64,000 bases of DNA from Alphaproteobacteria bacterium. GTDB lineage: Bacteria; Pseudomonadota; Alphaproteobacteria; JAVJRE01. Under the pieces are notes generated by a model, which worked only from the letters and a program-made list of their open reading frames with translations, did not search any database and had not been told where the DNA came from. Position 1 is the stretch's first letter, and each line of letters opens with the position of its first letter. Both the position numbers and the translations under genes were made by a program. Positions 32,615-40,660 of this stretch are shown here, one piece after another. The stretch covers positions 186,001 to 250,000 of the forward strand of contig JAVJRE010000003.1 of NCBI GenBank assembly GCA_040218575.1, given 5' to 3'.

Positions 32615-32640
32615 TTGTATTTTATTTATATCACATATAT
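32611..32640 (+). promoter_or_regulatory. AT-rich putative promoter before the RHH gene
   Basis: This 30-base stretch is almost all A and T in an otherwise GC-rich region and begins at the bolA stop. TTGATT (32611-32616) could be a -35 with CATATA (32634-32639) as -10 at 17-base spacing. It may drive the ribbon-helix-helix gene that starts at 32685. Confidence 0.45.
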
Positions 32641-32684
32641 GGTTAATTGCGTTTCCTTTCCTGCCGGTTGTCAGGAGTTCGGCC

Positions 32685-33056
32685 ATGGCTGCGGAATCAT
32701 TGACCGACCACCACTTTGAGAGAGCTGACCCGTGGCCTGGCCGCCCGTCCGGTGTCCGGGCGAACCCGCCCTTGCTGCGCAATGTGCGCATTCGCGGCCG
32801 CCGCACATCGGTTCGCCTGGAGAGAGAGTTCTGGCAGGCGCTGGACAGTCTGGCCATGCGCGAAGGCCATTCACTCAACCACATCGTCGGGCTGGTGGAA
32901 GGTCGGCGTGGCCGCATGCCGCGAACCACCGCGCTGCGCGTTTTTGTCCTGACCTATTTCCAGCACCGGGCGGAACAGGGCGACCGGCCGCCGCCGGCGA
33001 CGACTCGTGCTGACGTCAGCCGACAGGGCGATCAGGCAAACCGTTCAGTGGCCTGA
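32685..33056 (+). CDS. Ribbon-helix-helix domain protein (RHH_4)
   Basis: The 123-residue product contains an RHH_4 DNA-binding domain: the strand NVRIRGRRTSVRLE, then helices EFWQALDSLAMREG and SLNHIVGLVEGRR, and LRVFVLTYFQHRAEQ. The family is typical of alphaproteobacteria. It is a likely transcriptional regulator or DNA-binding cofactor, with unknown targets. AGGAG lies seven to eight bases before the ATG. The first 25 and last 30 residues are low complexity. The AT-rich DNA upstream may bind the protein itself. Confidence 0.88.
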   Translation: MAAESLTDHHFERADPWPGRPSGVRANPPLLRNVRIRGRRTSVRLEREFWQALDSLAMREGHSLNHIVGLVEGRRGRMPRTTALRVFVLTYFQHRAEQGDRPPPATTRADVSRQGDQANRSVA

Positions 33057-33083
33057 CGACCACCGCCAGTTGAGCCCGCTGCG

Positions 33084-34373
33084 TCAGTCGGTGTCGGTCC
33101 GTGGTGGCCGCACACGGAGCATGGCGATCTGGTTTCGTTTGCGCCGCATGATCTCGAAACGATAGCCGTGGAACTCAAACACCTGTCCGACGTCCGGAAT
33201 GGTGCGTGCCTCATTGAGTACCAAGCCGGCGATGGTCGCCGCCGGCTCGTCCGGCAGATCCCATTCGAACTGACGATTAAGGTCCCGGATCGTCACTGTG
33301 CCATCGACCAGATAGGAACCGGTGGCCTCCTGGCGAACGCCTTCCACCGCAATGTCGTGCTCGTCTGATATTTCGCCGACGATTTCCTCCAGAATATCTT
33401 CCAGAGTGACAATGCCCAGCAGCGCGCCATACTCGTCGACCACCAGTGCAAAATGCTCCTTGCGGTCGCGGAAGGCGTGCAACTGCTCCAACAGATCGGT
33501 TGTCTCCGGAATGAACCAGGGGGTCACAGCGATCGCCGAGACGTCCAGCTGGCTGGCATTACCGCCGGCGGCGCGCAGAGCCCGCAGCAGCGCTTTGGCG
33601 TGCAGCACGCCAACTATGTTGTCGGAATCGTCACGCCACAGGGGAATCCGCGTATAGGGGCTTTCCAGCACCTGATCGACGATGGACTCAGCATCCTGGG
33701 CACTGTCGATGGCTGTAACGTTGCGCCGATGGGTCATAATCTCGCTGACATGCACCTCGCTCAGGTCGAGGATGCTGCGCAGCATGTCGCGCTCATGCTG
33801 GATCTCGCCGGAGTCGGTCGCTGCGTGCAGGGAAATGGCACCGCGCAATTCTTCTTCCGCCTGTTTGCCGGCCAGGTCGAACGGCGCTCGGCCCACCTCG
33901 GTGCCGACCAGACGCAGGACCAGCTTCGACAATCCGCTGACGCCGATAGCCAGCGGTGACAGCAGCATGACCACCGGCCGCAGGATCGGCACGGCAAACA
34001 GCGCGTAACGGTCGGCGTGGGTAATGGCATAGACCTTGGGGATGACCTCGGCAAAGATCACCACCAGCGCGGTCATGAGAAGGGTCGCGTAAATCACGCC
34101 GGCATCGCCGAAAGCGGCAACCAGCAGGCCGGTAGCCAGCGCCGAGGCCATGATATTGACCAGATTATTGCCGATCAGAATGGCGCCGATCAGGCGGTCC
34201 ATGCGGCTGCGCAGGCGGTTTACGGTGGCGGCGCGGCCGTCGCCTTCGCTTTCCAGTTGATGCAGGCGCGCTCGCGACGCCGCGGTGAAGGCGGTTTCAG
34301 CGGAGGAGAAGAAGGCCGAAAAGACCAGCAGCAGAAAGATACCGCCGCCGACAAGCCAGAGATCCAGAGTCAT
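33084..34373 (-). CDS. CNNM/CorC-family membrane protein (DUF21, CBS pair, CorC_HlyC)
   Basis: The 429-residue protein has an N-terminal DUF21/CNNM membrane domain with four hydrophobic segments (AFFSSAETAFTAASRARL; IGAILIGNNLVNIMASALAT), two CBS domains (about 215-335, including EIMTHRRNVTAID and VVDEYGALLGIVTLEDILEEIVGEI) and a C-terminal CorC_HlyC domain. The family includes CNNM/CorB-type magnesium transporters and proteins annotated as hemolysins; I favour divalent-cation transport. It lies 75 bases after aroB on the same strand, a common alphaproteobacterial order. Confidence 0.93.
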   Translation of the reverse strand: MTLDLWLVGGGIFLLLVFSAFFSSAETAFTAASRARLHQLESEGDGRAATVNRLRSRMDRLIGAILIGNNLVNIMASALATGLLVAAFGDAGVIYATLLMTALVVIFAEVIPKVYAITHADRYALFAVPILRPVVMLLSPLAIGVSGLSKLVLRLVGTEVGRAPFDLAGKQAEEELRGAISLHAATDSGEIQHERDMLRSILDLSEVHVSEIMTHRRNVTAIDSAQDAESIVDQVLESPYTRIPLWRDDSDNIVGVLHAKALLRALRAAGGNASQLDVSAIAVTPWFIPETTDLLEQLHAFRDRKEHFALVVDEYGALLGIVTLEDILEEIVGEISDEHDIAVEGVRQEATGSYLVDGTVTIRDLNRQFEWDLPDEPAATIAGLVLNEARTIPDVGQVFEFHGYRFEIMRRKRNQIAMLRVRPPRTDTD

Positions 34374-34448
34374 CGACTCACCAATGTAGGGCAGAGGGTG
34401 GTGGTGACCGCCGCCATGTCCGGTGCGTGGCGGCCGGTGCTGACGCGA

Positions 34449-35609
34449 TCAGGCGCCATGGTCGGACAGAACGGCGCGCACATCATCGCGGGCAACCCCA
34501 CGGGCGACAAAAGCCGCGCCAATGCCGCGCGCAAGAATGAAGGTGAGGGCGCCGTCCACGACTTTCTTGTCGGCCGCCATGCGGTCGAGAAGGCGATCTG
34601 CATTCCAGGTCCGTCCGTCGGGCAAGGTCGGCAGGGCGTGCAACAGGCCGAGGTTTGAAAAATGCCTGGCCACGCGCTCCCGGTCCGCCGGCGGGCAGTG
34701 GCCGAGGCGAACGGAGAGGTCGAAGGCCATCAGCATGCCGAGGGTGACCGCCTCGCCGTGCAGCAGGGTGGTGTCGAAGCCGGCTTCCGCCTCCAGCGCG
34801 TGGGCGAAGGTGTGACCGAGGTTGAGCAGCGCCCGCGCGCCCACCTCTCTTTCGTCCGCAGCGACAATACGAGCCTTGGCACGGCAGGATTCCGCGATGG
34901 CGCGACTAAGGGCTGCCGGGTCCCGATCAAGAACCGCCTTACCGGACCTCTCCAGCCAGGCGAAGAAAGCGGCATCACCCAGCAATCCGTATTTGACCAC
35001 TTCGCCGTAGCCCGACTTCAGGTCCCGTAGCGGAAGTGTGCTCAGGGTATCGGTATCGGCGAGCACGGCCCGGGGCTGATGAAAGGCACCGATCAAATTC
35101 TTGCCGGCCGGCGAATCGACCGCCGTCTTGCCGCCGATGGAGCTGTCCACCTGGGCCAGAAGGGTAGTGGGAATCTGCACATAACCGATCCCACGCAGGG
35201 CAATCGCCGCCGCCAAGCCGGCCAGGTCGCCGACCACCCCGCCGCCAAGGGCAATCACCGTACTCTGCCGTTCGATACCCATAGCCAGCATGGAGTCGAG
35301 TACGGACCCAAGACGGTCGAAACTCTTGGTGGCTTCGCCAGGCGGCAGGATGATGTGGCGGGCAGTGAGATTCACGTCTGCCAGTGATTGGTGCAGCGGG
35401 TCCAGATAGTGTTCCGCCACGGTCTCGTCGCTGATGATGACCAATGGAGCCTTGCCGACGCTGGCGCGCAGCAGTTTGCCGGCACAGCCGAGCAAGCCCG
35501 GGCCGATCAGGATATCATAGTCATGGCCCGGCACTTCGACGGCTATGCGGATCGTTTCAGTCCTCTCCTGGTGCTCCGGCGCCGTCGCCATTGTTGGCCG
35601 CTGTGTCAT
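34449..35609 (-). CDS. aroB: 3-dehydroquinate synthase AroB
   Basis: AroB makes 3-dehydroquinate from DAHP in the shikimate pathway with NAD and zinc or cobalt. The 386-residue protein has ALGGGVVGDLAGLAAA, PTTLLAQVDSSIGGKTA, KNLIGAFHQP, LNLGHTFAHALE and LHGEAVTLGM, which cover the NAD, substrate and metal-binding residues. The start ATG overlaps the aroK stop as ATGA, so the two are translationally coupled. Confidence 0.97.
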   Translation of the reverse strand: MTQRPTMATAPEHQERTETIRIAVEVPGHDYDILIGPGLLGCAGKLLRASVGKAPLVIISDETVAEHYLDPLHQSLADVNLTARHIILPPGEATKSFDRLGSVLDSMLAMGIERQSTVIALGGGVVGDLAGLAAAIALRGIGYVQIPTTLLAQVDSSIGGKTAVDSPAGKNLIGAFHQPRAVLADTDTLSTLPLRDLKSGYGEVVKYGLLGDAAFFAWLERSGKAVLDRDPAALSRAIAESCRAKARIVAADEREVGARALLNLGHTFAHALEAEAGFDTTLLHGEAVTLGMLMAFDLSVRLGHCPPADRERVARHFSNLGLLHALPTLPDGRTWNADRLLDRMAADKKVVDGALTFILARGIGAAFVARGVARDDVRAVLSDHGA

Positions 35610-36268
35610 GACGGGCGGTCGCCGGCGTCGGGGTGCGCCGCCAGCCAGGCGGTGAGGGCAGCATAAACGGCGCGCACCGTGTCATCGGCGGAGTCCTCTC
35701 CGCTGCACACCGTGATGTCGGATTCGCCATAGGCCGGAGCTCTTTCCTCCATCAGGCGGGAGAGAATCTCGCGTGGGTCACCCTGGCGCAGCAGGGGCCG
35801 GTCGTGGCGCCGGCCGACCCGCTTGACCAGCGTCTCCAGGCTGGCCTTGAGCCAGATGGAGATTGCACAACTGCGGACCAGCATGCGCGTTTCGGCATTG
35901 ACGAAGGCGCCGCCACCGCTGGCGAGCACCACCGGCCCCTGGGACAATAGCCGCCGCATGACGCGCCGCTCGCCATCACGAAAGGCCGCCTCGCCATGGC
36001 GCTCAAAAATCTCACTGACGGTGCAGCCGGCCGCCGCCTCTATCTCCTGGTCGGCATCGACGAAAGGCAGGCCCAGCCGCGTCGCCAGGCGTCGGCCGAC
36101 ACAGGTCTTACCAGCGCCCATCAGACCGACGAGGACAATGGGTCGATTCGCCAGAGCTGGCGCTGCCTTGCCGGTGGCGCCTGTGTCCGTCGCGGTGCTG
36201 GCCAGATCAGCGGACGGATCCATGGCGGAGCCGCGGGGATCAGAGGGTTGTGAACGCAATCGGGTCAT
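35606..36268 (-). CDS. aroK: Shikimate kinase AroK
   Basis: AroK phosphorylates shikimate. With the ATG at 36268 the protein has 220 residues. The P-loop is GLMGAGKT (48-55), followed by VDADQEIE and LASGGGAFV for shikimate binding and a lid Arg in RHDRPLL. About 40 N-terminal residues precede the fold; a later ATG at 36223 would trim 15 of them. The longer frame back to 36373 is unlikely. The order xerD/aroK/aroB, divergent, is typical for alphaproteobacteria. Confidence 0.95.
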   Translation of the reverse strand: MTRLRSQPSDPRGSAMDPSADLASTATDTGATGKAAPALANRPIVLVGLMGAGKTCVGRRLATRLGLPFVDADQEIEAAAGCTVSEIFERHGEAAFRDGERRVMRRLLSQGPVVLASGGGAFVNAETRMLVRSCAISIWLKASLETLVKRVGRRHDRPLLRQGDPREILSRLMEERAPAYGESDITVCSGEDSADDTVRAVYAALTAWLAAHPDAGDRPS

Positions 36269-36340
36269 GAGATGCCGGGTTCGGAGCGCCGTCCTGACGG
36301 TGGCGGATGAGGGATGCGCCCTGAGCGCACTGCGATTACA

Positions 36341-36369
36341 TTGAATCCTATAAAACAAAGACTTAGACT
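36341..36369 (+). promoter_or_regulatory. Putative sigma-70 promoter in the aroK-microprotein gap
   Basis: TTGAAT (36341-36346) and TAGACT (36364-36369) are separated by exactly 17 AT-rich bases inside GC-rich DNA. It would read toward the microprotein gene at 36552 with a leader of about 175 bases. The same AT-rich stretch may also serve aroK on the other strand. Confidence 0.45.
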
Positions 36370-36551
36370 GCATGAAAGCGGTGCCGCTGCCAAGCTTTGC
36401 CGGGACAGGGTAAATCGGGGGTGCGGTGATGCCATGGGTCGGCGGTGGTGGCGCGGATGCCGGTCAAGGGCACGGACTCATTAGGCCGGTCGCCGGATTT
36501 ACGGCGGGCCGGGCCGCCAGCAGTTGAATCAGCCGAAGAACGGGACGAGCA

Positions 36552-36695
36552 ATGCTATCACGCATAACCCTGATACTGGGCGTCATTCTGGTGGTTGTCG
36601 TCCTTGGCGGAGGGGCATTTCTGGCGGCCTGGGATATCCCCGCGCCCACCAGCAGGGTGGAGAAAGTTGTGCCTGACAGCCGTTTTCCCCGTTGA
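36552..36695 (+). CDS. 47-residue single-pass membrane microprotein
   Basis: A short gene reading MLSRITLILGVI, then a strongly hydrophobic helix to about residue 26 (VVVVLGGGAFLAAW), then a polar tail DIPAPTSRVEKVVPDSRFPR. The organisation predicts an N-terminal membrane anchor or signal-anchor with a 20-residue periplasmic tail. Weak GGGACGAG precedes the ATG. It ends 16 bases before the start of the exported 616-residue protein, so the two are probably cotranscribed. I know no function. The clean helix-plus-tail design and operon position support a real gene. Confidence 0.7.
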   Translation: MLSRITLILGVILVVVVLGGGAFLAAWDIPAPTSRVEKVVPDSRFPR

Positions 36696-36711
36696 TGTGT
36701 TGGCGCGGCGG

Positions 36712-38562
36712 ATGACCGGACGGAAAACAGGAGGGCGCCGGCGGCGGCTCGCCACCATAGTATCGGGCGGACTTGCGCTGGTGGTGGTCGGGTTTTCACC
36801 GGCCATGGCCCAGAAGGGCAGCGAGCCAATCCCGCTGACCCCGCCCGCGACCGGTCAGACGCCGCCTGCCAGCCAGCCGCCAGCCCCGGTCACGCCGTCG
36901 ACGGTGGCCCCTGCAACAATCGCAACCGAGGTGCTGGACGCCGTAGATAGTGAGGCGGTCGGCACCCTGACCCTTGCGCAGGGCGGATTTGGCACAGAGA
37001 TATGGTCCGGCAGCGAGCGCCGGCAGATCATGCAGCTGGTCGACTTGCTGCCGGCTCGCTCGCCATCGCGCACCGTCCGCGACCTGATGCACCGCCTGCT
37101 GCTGTCCACCGCCATCCCGCCGGCCACCGAGGATGGTGCGGATGACGGCACCCTGCTGGCACGACGGTTGGCCAAGCTGGTGGAGATGGGTGACAACGAC
37201 GGCGCGCTGGGCCTGGTCCGGGCGGCCCCACGGCGCGAGCTTGTGCCGGACCTGGTTGGGGCGGAAGTGGATCTTCTGTTGCTGAACTATGACAATGCCG
37301 GGGCCTGCAGTCTAGTTCAGGGTACCATCGGGCGCTTTACCAGCGCGGACTGGTTGCAGCGCCAGGTCTATTGCCAGTCGCTTCTGGGTCAGCCGGCGCG
37401 GGCCTTGCTTGGTCTCGAACTGCTGCGCGAGGACGGAGTCGTGGACCCGATCCTGACCACCGGCATAGAGGTGCTGACCGGTGTGATCGCTGACCGCCCG
37501 GTCATCACGGAGTCGATGCCGGAGCCCTCGGCCCTGCGCCTGGCTCTGCTGCGCTCGGTCAACCAGCAATTGCCGGCGGACGTGTTGGAGACCCGCTCCG
37601 CCGCGCTGCTGCGCACCATCGCTCTCAGCCCCAATGCGCCGCTGGCGGTTCGCCTGGAGGCGGCGGAGCGCGCCGAGATCGTCGGCAGCCTGGAAACGGC
37701 AAATCTGGCGGAGCTTTATACCAGCGTGGCGGCCAGCGGCGACGACCTCAATCGGGCTGTGGAGTCGGTCGGACCAGGCAGCGGCGCTGGCGCCCGGGCG
37801 GTGCTGTATCAGGCGGTGCGGGCGCAGTCTGTTGCCTCGACGCGAGCGACGGTGATGGCGCAGTTCTGGCAGGTTGCCCGCGCGGAATCCCTCTACCCCA
37901 TGGCCGTTCGCCTGATGGTGCCGCTGATGGCCGAAATCGTCCCAACAGGTGAGCTCGCCTGGTTCGCCGGCGATGCGGCGAAAGCCTATCTGGCGGTTGG
38001 CGCGCTGGACCAGGCCCGGGCCTGGGTGGCGGTGCTGCAGACGGCGGCGCTGCGCGACCCCGCATTTGCACCGGAAGCCGGTCAGCTTGCCGCCTTGCTG
38101 GCGCTGATGGAAACGCCTCCGCCGGTTCGCGAGGCGGATGCGGCGGCGTCCACGCGGGGAATCGTCCTTACGGCGGATGACCAGACCCTGTCGCCGCCGC
38201 CTGCCGCGCCGCCGGTCCTGAACGCCTTCGGCGGTATGGAAGACGCCGATGGGCGCACTTTGATTCTGATAGAGGCCCTCGGCTACCGGGTGGCGGACGA
38301 TGTGTGGCGTGCGCGTCTCGACGGCAGCGCCATGCGCCAGCGTCAGTCCGCGCCTGGGGCAATCATGCTGCGCGCCCTGCAGGCAGCGGTCGATACCGGC
38401 CGTACCGGCGAGGCAATCCTCATGGCTCTGGTCATGCTTGGTGACCAGCCGCTCGACGAGGTGAGCACGTCGACTCTGTCGGCGGCGGTTCGCGCGCTGG
38501 CCTTGATCGGCCAGGAAGAGGCAGCGCGCAACCTGGTGATCGAGGCAACGGCAGTTCGCTGA
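36712..38562 (+). CDS. Exported alpha-helical protein of unknown function
   Basis: With the ATG at 36712 the product has 616 residues. A basic N-terminus (GRKTGGRRRR) and hydrophobic core ending FSPAMAQ form a signal peptide with an AMA cleavage site. A Pro/Thr/Ala-rich linker follows, then about 500 residues of Ala/Leu-rich helices with TPR-like spacing (for example AKLVEMGDNDGALGLVRAA, EAGQLAALLALME). No cysteines form an obvious motif and no catalytic signature is seen. It may be a periplasmic scaffold. It lies between a microprotein and xerD, two bases from the latter. The longer start at 36595 overlaps the microprotein and lacks a signal peptide. Confidence 0.75.
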   Translation: MTGRKTGGRRRRLATIVSGGLALVVVGFSPAMAQKGSEPIPLTPPATGQTPPASQPPAPVTPSTVAPATIATEVLDAVDSEAVGTLTLAQGGFGTEIWSGSERRQIMQLVDLLPARSPSRTVRDLMHRLLLSTAIPPATEDGADDGTLLARRLAKLVEMGDNDGALGLVRAAPRRELVPDLVGAEVDLLLLNYDNAGACSLVQGTIGRFTSADWLQRQVYCQSLLGQPARALLGLELLREDGVVDPILTTGIEVLTGVIADRPVITESMPEPSALRLALLRSVNQQLPADVLETRSAALLRTIALSPNAPLAVRLEAAERAEIVGSLETANLAELYTSVAASGDDLNRAVESVGPGSGAGARAVLYQAVRAQSVASTRATVMAQFWQVARAESLYPMAVRLMVPLMAEIVPTGELAWFAGDAAKAYLAVGALDQARAWVAVLQTAALRDPAFAPEAGQLAALLALMETPPPVREADAAASTRGIVLTADDQTLSPPPAAPPVLNAFGGMEDADGRTLILIEALGYRVADDVWRARLDGSAMRQRQSAPGAIMLRALQAAVDTGRTGEAILMALVMLGDQPLDEVSTSTLSAAVRALALIGQEEAARNLVIEATAVR

Positions 38563-38564
38563 CC

Positions 38565-39545
38565 ATGGCCAGGACCATGCTACCGCCCGCCGTCGCCGCA
38601 TTCCTTGAAGCGCTGGTGGCCGAGCGGGGTGCGGCAGCCAACACGGTCGATGCCTACCGCCGCGACTTGCTGGAGTTCTGCCGGTTCATGGGGGGTCGGT
38701 CGCAGACGCCGCAAGCCGCCGATGTCGAGGATATACGGGCCTGGTTGCAGGCCCTGAACGGCGCGGGATTGTCGGCCCGCACGGCCGCTCGTCGCTTGTC
38801 GTCACTGCGCCAGTTCTGTCGCTTTCTGGTGAGCGAGGGTCGGCGAGGCGACGATCCTACCGCAGCCATAGAAGGGCCGCGGCTGCCGCGCGCGCTGCCT
38901 AAACTGCTGAGCGAGAGCGACGTGGATCGGTTGCTGGCGGCCGCTAAGGGCAGCGATCAGGTGGCTGAGGAGGAAAGGCCACGGCTGCTGGCCTGCGTCG
39001 AACTGCTCTATGCCACAGGTCTGCGCGTGTCGGAGCTGGTGAGCCTGCCGCTGGCGGCTGTGCGGCGCGATCCGCATTTTCTTCTGGTTCGCGGCAAAGG
39101 CGGACGCGAGCGCATGGTCCCGCTGAGCGACCGGGCGCGCGACGCGGTGGGCGTCTATCTGACCGCGCGCGACCGATATCTGCCGCGGCGCGGCAAGACA
39201 GCGAACGGCGGCCGGCCGGAGTCGTCATGGCTGTTCCCATCGCAGAGCGCCAGCGGCCACCTGACCCGCCAGCGATTCGCCCAGCTGCTCAAGGGACTGG
39301 GCCGGGCGGCCGGGCTCGACACCCGTCGTCTGTCACCGCATGTCCTGCGTCATGCCTTCGCCACCCACCTGCTGGCCAATGGCGCCGATCTGCGCAGCGT
39401 TCAGCAGATGCTGGGTCACCGCGATATCGCCACCACCCAGATATACACTCACGTTCTGGCAGAACGACTGGGCCGGTTGGTGCGCGACCACCATCCGTTG
39501 GCGCAGGGCCCGACCGACGGCGCGGCTGGCGACGGCAACGCCTGA
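38565..39545 (+). CDS. xerD: Tyrosine recombinase XerD
   Basis: The 326-residue site-specific recombinase resolves chromosome dimers at dif with its XerC or XerD partner at the division septum. All catalytic residues are present: Arg154 (TGLRVSELV), Lys178 (RGKGGRER), His259 and Arg262 (SPHVLRHAF), His285 (LGHRD) and Tyr294 (TQIYTHV). The N-terminal SAM-like DNA-binding domain occupies about 1-105. I prefer XerD over XerC because xerD next to aroK/aroB is the common alphaproteobacterial order, but the two are hard to separate by eye. It starts two bases after the exported protein, and its stop lies in a 14-bp tandem repeat. Confidence 0.9.
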   Translation: MARTMLPPAVAAFLEALVAERGAAANTVDAYRRDLLEFCRFMGGRSQTPQAADVEDIRAWLQALNGAGLSARTAARRLSSLRQFCRFLVSEGRRGDDPTAAIEGPRLPRALPKLLSESDVDRLLAAAKGSDQVAEEERPRLLACVELLYATGLRVSELVSLPLAAVRRDPHFLLVRGKGGRERMVPLSDRARDAVGVYLTARDRYLPRRGKTANGGRPESSWLFPSQSASGHLTRQRFAQLLKGLGRAAGLDTRRLSPHVLRHAFATHLLANGADLRSVQQMLGHRDIATTQIYTHVLAERLGRLVRDHHPLAQGPTDGAAGDGNA

Positions 39546-39582
39546 CAGTGGTGGCCTGACAGTGGTGGCCTGACAGTGGTGA
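39541..39582. repeat. Three-copy 14-bp tandem repeat at the xerD stop
   Basis: CCTGACAGTGGTGG is repeated at 39541, 39555 and 39569, the last copy ending GGTGA. The stop codon of xerD lies in the first copy. Each copy also holds TGA in the same phase relative to the repeat, so extra copies would not extend the protein. Confidence 0.9.
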
Positions 39583-39640
39583 TTGACAGGGCCGGCGATG
39601 GCCGCCAACGTCCGCCGCTATCTGACTCAGGGGAACGAGA

Positions 39641-40636
39641 ATGAGCTTTACGCAGATCCGAAACGCACCCGCGCGGCTCAACCGCAGCGAATTGGCGGTG
39701 CCCGGCAGCCAGCCGAAACTGTTTGAGAAAGCGGCCCAATCGGCGGCGGACGTGGTGTTTCTGGATCTGGAGGATGCGGTAGCGCCGGACGACAAGGTGC
39801 AGGCGCGCAAGAACGTCATCGCAGCGATCCGTGATATCGACTGGGGCGACAAGACCTTGTCCGTGCGCATCAACGGCCTCGATACGCACTTCATGTATCG
39901 CGACGTCGTGGACGTGCTGGAGCAATCCGGCGAGCGGCTCGACATGATCATGATTCCCAAGGTCGGCACCGCGGCGGACGTCTATGCGGTGGATATGATG
40001 GTGACCCAGATCGAAACCGCCATGGGACGGAGCAAGGCTCTGGGGTTCGAGCTGATCATCGAGACGGCCCTTGGCATGTCGAATGTGGAGACCATTGCCG
40101 GCGCCAGTCGCCGCAACGAGTCCCTGCATTTCGGCGTCGCCGACTATGCCGCCTCGGTCTATGCCCGCACGACGATGATCGGTGGCCCCAACGCGGACTA
40201 TGGCGTCCTGACCGACAAGGCCGAAGGCAGGGAGCGGGACTATCACTGGGGCGATATGTGGCACTATGCCCTGGCGCGCATGATCGTCGCGGCGCGGGCC
40301 AATGGCCTGCGCCCGGTCGACGGCCCGTTCGGCGATATTTCCGATCCTGAAGGTTATGATGCCCAGGCCAAGCGCGCCGCCGTGCTCGGGTGCGAGGGCA
40401 AGTGGGCGATTCACCCCAGTCAGATCGAACGCGCCAACGCGGTGATGAATCCGCCGGCCAAGGAAGTGGAGCGGGCGCGGCGTATCCTGGTGGCCATGGA
40501 AGAAGCCGCCAAGGAGGGGCGCGGCGCCGTCTCTCTCGATGGCCGGCTGATTGACGCCGCCAGCGTACGCCAGGCCGATACGTTGATCCGCAAGGCCGAT
40601 CTGATTGCCAGCGAGGGGGTCAGCGTCAAGCGCTGA
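39641..40636 (+). CDS. mcl1: L-malyl-CoA/beta-methylmalyl-CoA lyase (HpcH/HpaI, CitE-like)
   Basis: The 331-residue protein matches Mcl1-type lyases that cleave malyl-CoA to acetyl-CoA and glyoxylate and beta-methylmalyl-CoA to propionyl-CoA and glyoxylate. RSELAVPGSQPKLFEKAA, VVFLDLEDAVAPDDK, VRINGLDTHFMYRD, FELIIETALGMSN and LHFGVADYAASVYART are all characteristic and contain the metal-binding Glu and Asp. It implies a glyoxylate route such as the ethylmalonyl-CoA pathway, whose other genes are not here. GGGAACGAGA precedes the ATG. The gene appears monocistronic. Confidence 0.88.
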   Translation: MSFTQIRNAPARLNRSELAVPGSQPKLFEKAAQSAADVVFLDLEDAVAPDDKVQARKNVIAAIRDIDWGDKTLSVRINGLDTHFMYRDVVDVLEQSGERLDMIMIPKVGTAADVYAVDMMVTQIETAMGRSKALGFELIIETALGMSNVETIAGASRRNESLHFGVADYAASVYARTTMIGGPNADYGVLTDKAEGRERDYHWGDMWHYALARMIVAARANGLRPVDGPFGDISDPEGYDAQAKRAAVLGCEGKWAIHPSQIERANAVMNPPAKEVERARRILVAMEEAAKEGRGAVSLDGRLIDAASVRQADTLIRKADLIASEGVSVKR

Positions 40637-40660
40637 CGGGCCCCCGCCGGGCTGCCGCTC

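Noticed and set aside
37312-38601. 429-residue minus-strand open frame opposite the exported protein
   Set aside because: Arg/His/Gln-rich shadow; the plus strand has a signal peptide and fits an operon with xerD.
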